64,000 nt of DNA from Actinomadura sp. WMMA1423 (GTDB lineage Bacteria; Actinomycetota; Actinomycetes; Streptosporangiales; Streptosporangiaceae), in NCBI RefSeq assembly GCF_006547145.1, contig NZ_CP041244.1:6448001-6512000 (forward strand). Reading direction: 5' to 3'. The notes under the pieces are model-generated. The model saw only the letters and a program-made list of their open reading frames with translations, made no database searches and had not been told where the DNA came from. Both the position numbers and the translations under genes were made by a program. Shown piece after piece: positions 16,732 through 25,820 of this stretch (positions within the stretch are counted from its first letter, which is position 1; every line of letters starts with the position of its first letter).

Positions 16732-17916
16732 CTAGCCGGGCCGTCCGGTGTCGCGGCGGGGTGCGGCGAGGAGCCCGCCGAGCATCCGCTCCCACCGCCC
16801 GGCGACGGCGGAGACGGCGAACCGCTCGGCCGACGCGAGGGCGCCCGCCGACATCTTGAGCCGGAGCTCCTCGTCGCCGATGAGCCGGCTCAGGGCCTCG
16901 GCGAGCGCGCCGGAGTCCTCGGGCGGGACGAGCAGCCCGTCCGTCCCGTCGGTGATGATCTCGCGGGGCCCCTGCGGGCAGTCGAAGGCGACCACCGGCA
17001 GCCCGCACGCGAACGCCTCGATGATCGTCATGCCGAACGATTCGCCGCGCGAGGGCAGGGCGAGGACGGACGCCTTGGCCAGCTCGCCCTCCATGTCGTG
17101 GGTCTGCTCCAGCAACCGCACGTGGTTGTAGAGGCCCCGGCGGGTGGCCCTGCGGCGCAGTTCCTCGCGCCGCGGTCCCTGGCCGTGGATCCGCAGCCGC
17201 CAGTCCGGATGCTCCTCGACGACCTTCGCGAACGCGTCGATGAGCAGGTCGTACCCCTTGATCCAGACGATCCGCCCGGCCGCGACGACGACCCTGTTCT
17301 CCTGCCGGGACCGCGGGTAGGCCCGCGGCGGCAGCCCGTTGCCGATCGTGTGGACGGGGCACGAACCGGCGGGCAGCAGGCGCTCGTAGTCCCCGGTGTC
17401 GGCGACCGTCAGGCAGGTCAGGGCGTCCAGCCGCGGGTACCACTCCTCGATCTCGGCGAGGATCCCGGCGTCGTTGACGCCGAGCTGGAGGTGCTCCTGC
17501 CCGACGGCGACGACGCCGGCCGGCACCAGCCGCGCCGCCATCAGGTTGAGGCCGGCGCGGGTGGTGACCAGCACGTCCGTGCGCGGCCTGCGCAGGAAGC
17601 GGGTGAGCCTCTCGTCCGTCCAGGCGGAGTACTTGGAGAAGCTGCGCTCCTCGGGATGGACGAGCCGCGACGGCAGGGCCATGAGCCGCCTGGCGCGCTC
17701 GGTGTTGGGCCACGCGACCCTGGCGCCGGGCCGCACGTCGATCAGGGAGCGCAGCCGGACGCGGCCCGAGAGGGGGAACGCCGGCCGGTCGGCCGCGCGC
17801 CGCACGCTGACGATCTCGACGTCGTGGCGACGGGACAGCTCGTTCGCGAGCGTGAAGGTGCTGCGCACCGTCCCGTCGACGGTGTACGCCTCCAGCAGCA
17901 GGAATGTGATCTTCAT
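16732..17916 (-). CDS. glycosyltransferase family 4
   Basis: 394 residues, a standard GT-B GT4. The start is MKITFLLLEAYTVDGTVRST. The acceptor half includes GQEHLQLG; the donor half includes AAGRIVWIKGYDLLIDAFA, IHGQGPRREEL and the E-x7-E region RGESFGMTIIEAFACGLP. This layout matches TagE/TarM-like and poly(glycerol-phosphate) alpha-glucosyltransferases, which decorate teichoic acids, consistent with the glycerophosphotransferases upstream. It is the last gene of the minus-strand operon; its ATG overlaps the previous stop as ATGA. Sugar specificity cannot be read from the sequence. Confidence 0.83.
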   Translation of the reverse strand: MKITFLLLEAYTVDGTVRSTFTLANELSRRHDVEIVSVRRAADRPAFPLSGRVRLRSLIDVRPGARVAWPNTERARRLMALPSRLVHPEERSFSKYSAWTDERLTRFLRRPRTDVLVTTRAGLNLMAARLVPAGVVAVGQEHLQLGVNDAGILAEIEEWYPRLDALTCLTVADTGDYERLLPAGSCPVHTIGNGLPPRAYPRSRQENRVVVAAGRIVWIKGYDLLIDAFAKVVEEHPDWRLRIHGQGPRREELRRRATRRGLYNHVRLLEQTHDMEGELAKASVLALPSRGESFGMTIIEAFACGLPVVAFDCPQGPREIITDGTDGLLVPPEDSGALAEALSRLIGDEELRLKMSAGALASAERFAVSAVAGRWERMLGGLLAAPRRDTGRPG

Positions 17917-18755
17917 CGGGTGCCGTCCTCGGAGGGGGCGTCCTTGGGGAGGAGGTGGCAGGCGACCGACAGTTCGTCCTTGAGCGTGTAGTACGGCCGG
18001 ACGCTCATCCCGCGCTCGCCGCCCTCGACGATCTGGCGGGGATAGGACAGCGTGCCACGCTTGCCCGGGGCGTCGTCGAGGAATGTGGCGAGGCGGGCAT
18101 GGACGTCGGCGACGTCCAGCCAGAGGTCCCAGAGGGCCGGCTCCCGGCGGGCGAACTCGTGGACGTCCAGGCGGGCGTCGAACCCGGTCCCGTCGAGCCG
18201 GGCGTCGCACGACACCCGGCCGCCGCCGTCGCGCGCGACCGCCACCAGCCGGGCGGCGCCGCCCGGCCGCGGCCCGGCGTAGGCGAGCCGGCCGACGATC
18301 CCGATCCCGCCGTCGCGCGGGTGCACCGCCTCGACCTCGGCGTGCGGGGAGACCTCGCGGACGTCGAGCACGGCGAGGCCGTCCGGCCTCCGCACCACCC
18401 GTAAGGCGCGTTCTCGAGCGCGCGCGGCGTAGTCGAGCAGCCCGTCGTAGGAGAATCCGGGGTCCTCGGTCAGCAGCGGACGGTCGCCGCCGAGCAGCAC
18501 GTCCCACGTGCCCGGCGCCAGCCCGGCGACCGGGACCGCCGCGGAACGCCGGTCGTCGCGCAGCGGCCCTCCCCGGACCTCACCGGACGGCTCGTGGCGC
18601 AGGACGATGCGCTCGGCCTCCGGCACGGGGCGCGGCCAGTTGACGAGCAGGACGTCGTCGTCACCGACCCTGCAGTGGTCGGCCATCCCTTCCCGGTCGA
18701 ACTCGCCGAGCCGGTCGATCCCCGTGGGCCGGTCGGAGCGGTGTTCACGCCGCAT
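17913..18755 (-). CDS. unknown protein, free-standing relative of a glycerophosphotransferase accessory domain
   Basis: 280 residues, no signal peptide or transmembrane helix, predominantly beta by pattern. It matches no family known to me. Two stretches mirror the 1142-residue upstream protein: LAPGTWDVLLGGDRPLL here versus MRPGRWDVLYRPPGDRAL there, and RRPDGLAVLDV here versus EARDGLLALAV there. This suggests a detached copy of the beta-sandwich region of the large glycerophosphotransferase. It lies 18 bp downstream of that gene and overlaps the following GT4 by 4 bp, so it belongs to the polymer operon. ATG 18755 has AGGGGAA upstream. A substrate-binding or complex-assembly role is inference. 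Confidence 0.6.
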   Translation of the reverse strand: MRREHRSDRPTGIDRLGEFDREGMADHCRVGDDDVLLVNWPRPVPEAERIVLRHEPSGEVRGGPLRDDRRSAAVPVAGLAPGTWDVLLGGDRPLLTEDPGFSYDGLLDYAARARERALRVVRRPDGLAVLDVREVSPHAEVEAVHPRDGGIGIVGRLAYAGPRPGGAARLVAVARDGGGRVSCDARLDGTGFDARLDVHEFARREPALWDLWLDVADVHARLATFLDDAPGKRGTLSYPRQIVEGGERGMSVRPYYTLKDELSVACHLLPKDAPSEDGTR

Positions 18756-18773
18756 TCGTCTTCCCCTATGACG

Positions 18774-21700
18774 TCACAGGTCTCGCCCGGCCGCGCCGAA
18801 GACGCGGTCGACGGCGCGGGACGCGGCATGCCCGTCGTCGAGCGGGCAGAAACGCGTCACGAACTCCTTGTAGCGGCCGCGATACTCCGCGGTGGCCTCC
18901 TCGGCGCCCCGGACCGCCTCGATGAGGTCGTCGGAGGTCTCCAGGAGCGGCCCGGGGGCCTCGGTCTCGAAGTCGAAGTAGAAGCCGCGCAGCCGGTCCC
19001 GGTAGTCGGCCAGGTCGTAGGTGAAGAACAGCATGGGCCGCCCGGTGTTGGCGTAGTCGAACATCACCGACGAGTAGTCGCTGATCATCACGTCGGAGAT
19101 CAGGTACAGCTCGGTGATGTCGGGGTAGGCCGACACGTCCCGCACGAAGCCGTGCTCGTCCTCGCGGACGCCGTCCACGACGTTGGTGTGCAGCCGGACG
19201 AGCAGGACGTGGTCGTCGCCGAGCGCGGCGCGGGCCCGCTCCAGGTCGATCCGCATGTCGAACCTGTAGCGGCCGCGGCTGTAGTACTGGTCGTCGCGCC
19301 ACGTCGGCGCGTACAGCACGACCCGCTTGCCCTCGGGGATGCCGAGCCGGGCCCGGACCCGCGCGGCGACGGCGCCGGCCTCCGGGCTGTGCAGCAGGTC
19401 GTTGCGGGGGTAGCCGACCTCCAGCATCTCGCCCTTGAACGCGAAGGCGCGGCGGAAGATCTCCGTGCTGAACGGGTTGGGCGACAGCAGGTGGCTCCAC
19501 TCGGGCACGGTGGGCCCGGAGTCCTTCGACCGCGACTGGAGGGCCTTCTTCATGCCCGGCGCGTAGGCGAAGTGCACCTCCTTGATGTCACTGCCGATCT
19601 TCTTCAGCGGCGTGCCGTGCCAGGTCTGCACGACGACCTGGTCCGGATGCCGCCGGAACGCGTCGCCCAGGCGGTGGTTGGTCACGATGTAGCGGGACGT
19701 GGCGAGCGCCTCGTGCCACTCCCTGCCGTGGAGCCGGACGGCCCGCAGCGTGTCCGGCAGCTCGACCTGGGCGTCGTTGACCACCCAGAGCTGCTCCAGA
19801 TCCGAACCGCGGCGCACGAGCTCCTCGTGGACGGCCTTGGGGCTGTCGGAGTACTGCCGGCCGCTGAAGCAGGAGAACAGGACGGCGTCGCGGAGCCCGT
19901 CGCGGTCGACGCGGCGGCGGGCCTCCTCCCGGTACTTGGTGCCGGCGCTCTTCTCCTCCTGCGACACGTCACCGGTCACGGCCAGCGCGAGCAGCCCGTC
20001 GCGGGCCTCCAGCGCGTAGCCGCGCCGCGCCACCTCCAGCCGCTCGGGCAGGTTCGCCTGGGCCTGCGGCGACAGCCGGACGGTCAGCGCCCGGTCGCCC
20101 GGGGGCCGGTACAGCACGTCCCAGCGGCCGGGACGCATCGGCAGGACGCCCGCGACGCCGGGGACGGCCGCGACCGGGACCTCCGCGCGCAGCGAGCCCG
20201 ACGCCGGGTCGGCGACGAGGTCGAACGCGTGCTCCCGGCGGTGCCATCTGCCGCGCAGCACGATCTGGCCGGCGCCGTGCCGCCCGTCCCCGTGCGCGGG
20301 ATGGCTCGCGGTGAGGACGAGGGCGCCTTCGGGACGCCAGGCGCATTCGTCGACGGAGAGCCTCGCCGTGGTGCGCCGGACGCGCAGGTAGCCGCCGGGT
20401 CCGCGGCCCGCGGCGATCTCCAGCGGGCCGAACGCCCGCTGGACGTCCTCGACGCCCTCGGCGAGCACCAGCGGACGGCCTCCGGCGCGGACCGCCCAGT
20501 CGCGGGTGTCGTCGATCTCCTCCGGAGCGGGCGGGGCCCCTTCGAGGGCGCGCGGGTCGACGCGGGCCACGTACCGTCCGCCGGACACGGCGACCGGGAC
20601 GGCGAGGACCTCCTCGCCGAGCGCCAGCTCCAGCTCGTCCGGCGCCGCGTCCGTCTCCACCTCGATGATCAGGACGTCGCCGTCCCAGCGCAGCGCGGCG
20701 GCCGACGCCCGGACCCGCTCGACCTCGATGACCAGGCGGCCGTCGTCGATCCGCGGGACCACGCGCACGTCGTCCGCGACGTAGCGGTAGGGCGGGTGGG
20801 CGCCGGTGCCGGAGCCGCCGCCGCGCAGCGGCCCGCGCCGGAACACGCCCGCGTTCAGTACCGACGCCTCGACCTCCCAGACGCCCTCGGCCCACTGCCC
20901 GCGGTGGCGCAGGCGCCTGGCGTCGAGGACGAACGAGAACCCCGACCAGCCGGACCGCTTGCCCGGCGCCGGCGTCTGCCGGGCCCGCGCGATGATCCTG
21001 CGGCCGCCGGAGCGCAGCGTCATCGCCTTCACCGACGTCCAGCGGTGGCGCATGCCGACCGAGTTGATGTAGGACTCGCCGGTGACGGTGAGCCGGTCGC
21101 CGTCCCAGCCGACCGCGTGGACCCGGCCCCGGAGCTTCAGCTCTCCGCGGGCCCGGTAGACCTCGCGCGGGACGTCGACCTTGGAGTCCTTCCAGTACGG
21201 GTAGACGACGTACCGGCGCAGCGGGTCGCGGACGATCGACGGCGAGGCCTTCCCCCGCTCGTAGCGGACGACCTTCACCAGCTCCGTCGTGTGCCCGGCG
21301 GAGGCGAGGTGCCACTTCAGCCGGGTGAGCGCCGGGACGTCCGCGAGCAGCTTCGCGGGCAGCCCGGAGGCGTACGCGGCGGCCAGCGCGACGACCTGCT
21401 CCCGCTCGCCGGCGGGCAGGTCGGGCAGCGCGTCCAGGAAGACCCGCAGCTCCTCGGCCGCCGCGAGCGACTGGAGCCGCCGCCGCGACCGGGCGTGGCC
21501 GTGCTCGCCGAGCCAGTCGGCGGCGAGGGCGACGGCGGCGAACCCGTCCGCGATCTCCTGCGCCTCCGTCGTCGCCGGCAGCCGCGCGCCCCGCCGGCGC
21601 AGGACCACGTCCGGCAGCACGTCCACGCCCGCCGCGAGGTGCAGCGCCTGGACGGCCGGGAGCAGGTCGTCGTACCGGCCGAGGTCGGGGAACCCCAGCC

Positions 21701-22202
21701 CGTGCGAGGTCCAGAACGACCGCCGGAACAGCTTCCCGGCGACGCGGCGCTCGCTGAGGAGCTCGGGCGTGCGGCGCACGTCCGTGCCGGTGACCGGCGT
21801 GAGGACCGACTTGGCCGGGCGCCAGGAGGCCGCCCGGTCCGTCCCGCGGCGGACGGCCTCGCGGCCGACCGCGATGTCGGACCCGGACGACTCCAGCGCC
21901 GCGACCAGCGTCGCGGCGGCCTCGGGCGGCAGCTCGTCGCCGCCGTCCACGAACAGCAGGAAGTCGCCCTCGCTCTCGGCGGCGCCGAGGCCGCGCGCCG
22001 CGCCCCGGCTCGGCGCGCCCCGCCGGACGACGCGGAACCGCTCGTCGGGCAGATCGACCCCGGCGGTGGCGCCGGCGCCGTCGTCCACGACCAGCACCCG
22101 CAGGTCCGCGTGCGACTGGGCGGCGATCGAGGCGAGGGTTCCGGCGATCGACTCCCCGGCGCCGTGTGATAGCACGACGACACTGATCCTGCTGACGGAC
22201 AA
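18774..22202 (-). CDS. bifunctional GT2 / CDP-glycerol:glycerophosphate glycerophosphotransferase
   Basis: 1142 residues. Residues 1-110 are a GT2 domain (RISVVVLSHGAGESIAGTLA, then LFVDGGDELPPE as the DxD-like site). Residues 330-740 form a long beta-rich middle region. Residues 760-1140 are a CDP-glycerol glycerophosphotransferase with TWHGTPLKKIG, ApTWRDDQ-like APTWRDDQYY and SDVMISDYSSVMFDY. The C-terminal domain polymerises glycerol phosphate from CDP-glycerol at the inner membrane face (teichoic acid backbone). The start is probably TTG 22202: AAGGAG lies exactly 8 nt upstream, whereas the GTG at 22211 touches that site. Translation was chosen accordingly. It is the second such fusion in the operon and longer than the first. 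Confidence 0.85.
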   Translation of the reverse strand: MSVSRISVVVLSHGAGESIAGTLASIAAQSHADLRVLVVDDGAGATAGVDLPDERFRVVRRGAPSRGAARGLGAAESEGDFLLFVDGGDELPPEAAATLVAALESSGSDIAVGREAVRRGTDRAASWRPAKSVLTPVTGTDVRRTPELLSERRVAGKLFRRSFWTSHGLGFPDLGRYDDLLPAVQALHLAAGVDVLPDVVLRRRGARLPATTEAQEIADGFAAVALAADWLGEHGHARSRRRLQSLAAAEELRVFLDALPDLPAGEREQVVALAAAYASGLPAKLLADVPALTRLKWHLASAGHTTELVKVVRYERGKASPSIVRDPLRRYVVYPYWKDSKVDVPREVYRARGELKLRGRVHAVGWDGDRLTVTGESYINSVGMRHRWTSVKAMTLRSGGRRIIARARQTPAPGKRSGWSGFSFVLDARRLRHRGQWAEGVWEVEASVLNAGVFRRGPLRGGGSGTGAHPPYRYVADDVRVVPRIDDGRLVIEVERVRASAAALRWDGDVLIIEVETDAAPDELELALGEEVLAVPVAVSGGRYVARVDPRALEGAPPAPEEIDDTRDWAVRAGGRPLVLAEGVEDVQRAFGPLEIAAGRGPGGYLRVRRTTARLSVDECAWRPEGALVLTASHPAHGDGRHGAGQIVLRGRWHRREHAFDLVADPASGSLRAEVPVAAVPGVAGVLPMRPGRWDVLYRPPGDRALTVRLSPQAQANLPERLEVARRGYALEARDGLLALAVTGDVSQEEKSAGTKYREEARRRVDRDGLRDAVLFSCFSGRQYSDSPKAVHEELVRRGSDLEQLWVVNDAQVELPDTLRAVRLHGREWHEALATSRYIVTNHRLGDAFRRHPDQVVVQTWHGTPLKKIGSDIKEVHFAYAPGMKKALQSRSKDSGPTVPEWSHLLSPNPFSTEIFRRAFAFKGEMLEVGYPRNDLLHSPEAGAVAARVRARLGIPEGKRVVLYAPTWRDDQYYSRGRYRFDMRIDLERARAALGDDHVLLVRLHTNVVDGVREDEHGFVRDVSAYPDITELYLISDVMISDYSSVMFDYANTGRPMLFFTYDLADYRDRLRGFYFDFETEAPGPLLETSDDLIEAVRGAEEATAEYRGRYKEFVTRFCPLDDGHAASRAVDRVFGAAGRDL

Positions 22203-22282
22203 GCGACCCACTCCTTCGGGGGTGACCGAGCATGACGGGACGAGCGCCTGACGCCGCCGCGGCGGCGCCGGGCGCGGTGGCC

Positions 22283-24499
22283 TTACAGCGGCGGGTTCGG
22301 GACCTTCTCGCCGAGGAACATGCGGCGGACGGCCCGCTCGGCGGCGTGCCCGTCGTCCCACGGGCAGAACCGCGCCCTGAAGTTCGCGCGGTCCTTCGCC
22401 GCCGCGTCGCTCCACGCCGCCCGGGACGTGAACGCCTCGACCAGCTCCGCCTCGGTCGTGGCGACGACGCCGGGCGGCGTCGCCGTCAGGTCGAAGTTGA
22501 CCCCGCGGGTGAGCCGGTAGGTCTCCCAGTCGTTCGCGTAGATCACGATCGGGCGGTCGAGGTTGGCGTAGTCGAACATCACCGACGAGTAGTCGGTGAG
22601 CAGCGCGTCCGAGGCGATCATGAGGTCCTCGACGGACGGGTGCCGGGAGACGTCGATGACCCGGCCCTCCGGCCAGCCGAGGTCCGCCGCCATGTTCTTG
22701 ATCTTGTAGTAGTAGTGCGCCCGCAGCAGCAGGACGTGCCCCTCGCCGAGCAGCTCCGTGACCCGCCCGATGTCGAACATGGGGCTGTAGCGGCGCTGGT
22801 AGTCGCGGTGCGTCGGCGCGTAGAGGATCGCGGTCGCGCCGCCGGGGACGCCGAGCTCGGCGCGCAGGCGGGCGCGCTCGTCCTCGCCGGCCGCCGTGAC
22901 GAGCCGGTCGTTTCGCGGGTAGCCGATCTCCAGCATCTCGTAGTCGCAGGGGAACCCGCGCTCCCACGCCTCGGTCGACAGCGGGTTGGACGACAGGAGG
23001 TAGTCCCAGCGGTCCGACCGGGCGATCAGGGCCTTGAAGTCCATGTCGTTGGCGCCGACCGGGTACTCCATCTGGTCGAGGCCCATCTTCTTCAGCGGCG
23101 TGCCGTGCTGCGTCATCATGTGCACCTGCCCCGGCCGCTTCACGTAGTTGTCGGGGAAGTTGACGTTGTTGACGAAGTACTTGGCGCGGGCCAGCGTCCG
23201 GTAGTACTCGGCGGAGCCGGCGACGACGTGCTCGACGCCCTCGGGCATAGTCTTGCGCGCGCCCGGCTTGACGATCCACACCGGGCGGACGTCCGGGGCC
23301 AGCTCCCGGAGCTTCTCGTAGATCGCCGCCGGGTTGCAGGCATACCCGCGGTACCAGTAGGCGGCGAAGACGGCGAGGTCCTCCTCGATCGGGAGGCGCC
23401 GCTGCATCTGGTAGTAGCGCTCCTTGGCGAGCTCCTTGCCCAGCAGGACGCCGCGCCTGCGGATCCTGGCGGCCTTGCTGCCCCGGGTCCTCGCCTTGTC
23501 CTTGGCCTCGGCGGCGCGGACCCGCTCGTAGCCCCGGTGGTCGCCCGCCTTGATCATGCGGTGCTTGTCGGCCAGGAACGGCTTGTCGTCCGGCGGGACG
23601 TGGCCGGCGGGCTCGTACTTGTTGTACGTCTTCGACATCTCCGCGAAGAAGCGGGCCTTCTCCGACGCGTGGACGCGGTCGGGCCGCTCGATGATGACGA
23701 GCAGGTGCCAGATCGTCCGGTCGAACATCAGCGGGCGGAACGGGTCGGCCTTCGCCCCCATCCCGTCCATGAACTCGAAGATGCGGTCGTACTGCGCGAA
23801 CGCGTCGAAGTGCTTCGCGCTCGCGGTCTTGGTGATCGCGCCCCGGCGGCGCTGCCGGTAGATGTAGCAGACCTGGTCCAGCAGGCTGAGGCGCTCGGCC
23901 GCCATGAGGATCGGGTAGGTGACGTTGACGTCCTCGTAGTAGCCGCCGCTGAAGCGCAGGCCGAGGTCGAGCAGGAACTCGCGGCGGATCGCCTTGTTCC
24001 ACGCCGTCATCATCATCTCGAGGACGCTCGGCCGCTCGGCGAGGGTGAACACGTCCGGCGCGGGCGGCTCGCGGAACAGGTCGTTGATGATGCTGCGCTT
24101 GACCTTGCCGCTCCAGTAGGACCGGGCGTAGTCGAAGACCAGCACGTCGGGCCGGGTCTCGGCGAGGCGGTCGCAGATCGCGCGCACGGCGCCCTCGGTG
24201 GCGTGGTCGTCGCTGTCGAAGAACCACACGTAGTCGCCGGTCGCCATGTCGAGCCCGATGTTGCGCGCCCGGCCGAGTCCCACGTTCTCGCTGAGGTGCC
24301 TGACCTTGACGCGCGCGTCGCGCTCGGCGAACTCGTCGAGGATCTCTCCGCAGCCGTCGGGCGAGTGGTCGTCGACGGCGATGACCTCCAGATTGGGGAG
24401 GTCCGGATCGAGGATCGAGTCAAGGCATTGCCGTATGTACCCCTGCACTTTGTGCACGGGCACGATGATGCTCAGGGAGATGTCGTGATCAGAGCTCAC
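22283..24499 (-). CDS. bifunctional GT2 / CDP-glycerol:glycerophosphate glycerophosphotransferase
   Basis: 738 residues. The N-terminal GT2 domain starts LSIIVPVHKVQGYIRQCLDS and has the acidic VWFFDSDDHA (residues about 90-100). The C-terminal Glyphos_transf domain (about 355-735) contains MMTQHGTPLKKMGLDQ, LYAPTHRDY and LLTDYSSVMFDYAN. Expected role: addition or polymerisation of glycerol phosphate onto a glycosylated lipid carrier. It shares gene order and domain plan with the 1142-residue paralogue downstream, but lacks most of its beta-rich middle region. The GTG start has no clear Shine-Dalgarno sequence. It sits 59 bp downstream of an acyltransferase gene, in the same operon. Confidence 0.87.
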   Translation of the reverse strand: MSSDHDISLSIIVPVHKVQGYIRQCLDSILDPDLPNLEVIAVDDHSPDGCGEILDEFAERDARVKVRHLSENVGLGRARNIGLDMATGDYVWFFDSDDHATEGAVRAICDRLAETRPDVLVFDYARSYWSGKVKRSIINDLFREPPAPDVFTLAERPSVLEMMMTAWNKAIRREFLLDLGLRFSGGYYEDVNVTYPILMAAERLSLLDQVCYIYRQRRRGAITKTASAKHFDAFAQYDRIFEFMDGMGAKADPFRPLMFDRTIWHLLVIIERPDRVHASEKARFFAEMSKTYNKYEPAGHVPPDDKPFLADKHRMIKAGDHRGYERVRAAEAKDKARTRGSKAARIRRRGVLLGKELAKERYYQMQRRLPIEEDLAVFAAYWYRGYACNPAAIYEKLRELAPDVRPVWIVKPGARKTMPEGVEHVVAGSAEYYRTLARAKYFVNNVNFPDNYVKRPGQVHMMTQHGTPLKKMGLDQMEYPVGANDMDFKALIARSDRWDYLLSSNPLSTEAWERGFPCDYEMLEIGYPRNDRLVTAAGEDERARLRAELGVPGGATAILYAPTHRDYQRRYSPMFDIGRVTELLGEGHVLLLRAHYYYKIKNMAADLGWPEGRVIDVSRHPSVEDLMIASDALLTDYSSVMFDYANLDRPIVIYANDWETYRLTRGVNFDLTATPPGVVATTEAELVEAFTSRAAWSDAAAKDRANFRARFCPWDDGHAAERAVRRMFLGEKVPNPPL

Positions 24500-24558
24500 G
24501 CGTAGGCCAATCGACTGCTCGGTGATGTTGGACTATACCCACAGGTCGGCGATGAACC

Positions 24559-25785
24559 TCAGGGCCTGGCGGGCGCGGGGCGCAGGAGCCACCGCGCGTC
24601 GGGCTCGACCGCCCACCGGGTGAGCCGCCGTACGGGCGCGGTGGCGAGCACGACGCCGAGCGCGGCGGCGGCCACGGTGACCGAGACGATGCCGAAGGGG
24701 TTGTGGAGGACCGGCTCGTCCAGGAGGCCGGTGTAGTCGAACGTCTTCATGACGAGCCCGTGCAGCAGGTACACGTACATCGTCCGCGTCCCCATCTCGG
24801 TGTACCAGGCCCGGTCGCGCGGGATGGACGCGAGGAAGGCGGCGCCGAGGAGGACGGCGGAGCCGAGGGCCGCGAGCCGCCAGAACATGCCTTCGGCGGC
24901 GCCGAAGCCCATGGCGTCGTAGCCCTGGTTCCAGTAGAGGAACCCACTGTCGATCTTCGGCACGACCGTGCCGAGCTCCCAGACGTAGGCCACCGGAAGC
25001 GCGGCGGCCAGCACCGCGAGCCCGGCCCAGCGCGCCCAGCGGGCGCGCAGCCGCCGCACGTGCTCGGGGTCGACGGTCAGCCCGAGGACGAAGAGCGGCA
25101 GCAGCCCGGCGGTGCGGCTGAGCGTGGAGTCGGCGGTGAACGCCCAGCTCCCGCCGACGAGGCTGAACGCCACGGACACGGCCACCGGATGGCGCAGGTG
25201 GCCCCAGAGCGGGGCGCTGAGCCGCCAGAGCACGAGCGCCACCAGGAACCACATGAGGAAGTGCGGCCGCAGCAGCTCGCTCAGCCGGAACTCGACCCCG
25301 TTGATCAGGATCAGCTGCGCCCGGTAGAGCAGGATGAAGATCACATAGGGGACGACGAGCGTGGGCAGGACGCTCCGGAACTTGTCCGTCGAGCGCATGA
25401 ACCCGCGCGAGAAGTAACCGGTGATGAAGACGAAGACCGGCATGTGGAAGGCGTAGAGGACGACGTAGGCGGCGTGCGCCGCGCGGCTGTCCCCGAACTG
25501 GGACCAGAAGTGCCCGACCACGACCAGGAGGGCCGTGAAGAACTTGGCGTTGTCGAAGAACGCGTCCCGCTGGCGCGGCGCGGGCTTCGTCGCGGGGGCG
25601 TCCGGGACGGTGGCCGAGGGCGGACCGGACGGGAGCCCGCCGAGCGGCGGCACGCCCGATGCGGGGGAGGCGTCGGGTGTGGTGCGCGGACCGGGGACGG
25701 GGGGAGCGGCCGGCGGCGGAGGCGCGGTGGAAACGGCTACCGCACTGCCCGTGGAGGGTGGCGGGTCGGGGAGGACGTCGGTCAT
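24559..25785 (-). CDS. acyltransferase family 3 membrane protein
   Basis: 408 residues. A proline-rich cytoplasmic tail (about 1-75) precedes ten or so membrane helices. The family signature RDAFFDNAKFFTALLVVVGH supplies the conserved N-terminal catalytic-type histidine. FHMPVFVFITGYFSRG is the second hallmark. These OafA/Fuc-like enzymes move acetyl or other acyl groups across the membrane onto sugars or alditols. In this operon O-acylation of the wall polymer is likely. It is closely similar in plan to the next gene upstream (25821-26981) and probably arose by duplication. ATG 25785 lies 35 bp after that gene. Confidence 0.84.
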   Translation of the reverse strand: MTDVLPDPPPSTGSAVAVSTAPPPPAAPPVPGPRTTPDASPASGVPPLGGLPSGPPSATVPDAPATKPAPRQRDAFFDNAKFFTALLVVVGHFWSQFGDSRAAHAAYVVLYAFHMPVFVFITGYFSRGFMRSTDKFRSVLPTLVVPYVIFILLYRAQLILINGVEFRLSELLRPHFLMWFLVALVLWRLSAPLWGHLRHPVAVSVAFSLVGGSWAFTADSTLSRTAGLLPLFVLGLTVDPEHVRRLRARWARWAGLAVLAAALPVAYVWELGTVVPKIDSGFLYWNQGYDAMGFGAAEGMFWRLAALGSAVLLGAAFLASIPRDRAWYTEMGTRTMYVYLLHGLVMKTFDYTGLLDEPVLHNPFGIVSVTVAAAALGVVLATAPVRRLTRWAVEPDARWLLRPAPARP

Positions 25786-25820
25786 ATCTCCGGGGGGTCG
25801 AGCGTTGGGCGGGCCGGGGT

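Noticed and set aside
18594-22169. 1191-codon plus-strand frame opposite the glycerophosphotransferase gene
   Set aside because: No domain or motif; the minus-strand frame has diagnostic GT2 and glycerophosphotransferase motifs. GC3 shadow.
22252-22267. 16-bp perfect palindrome of CGC/GCG triplets between the two glycerophosphotransferase genes
   Set aside because: Simple GC-triplet sequence expected by chance at this composition; no tail or conserved placement to call it a terminator.
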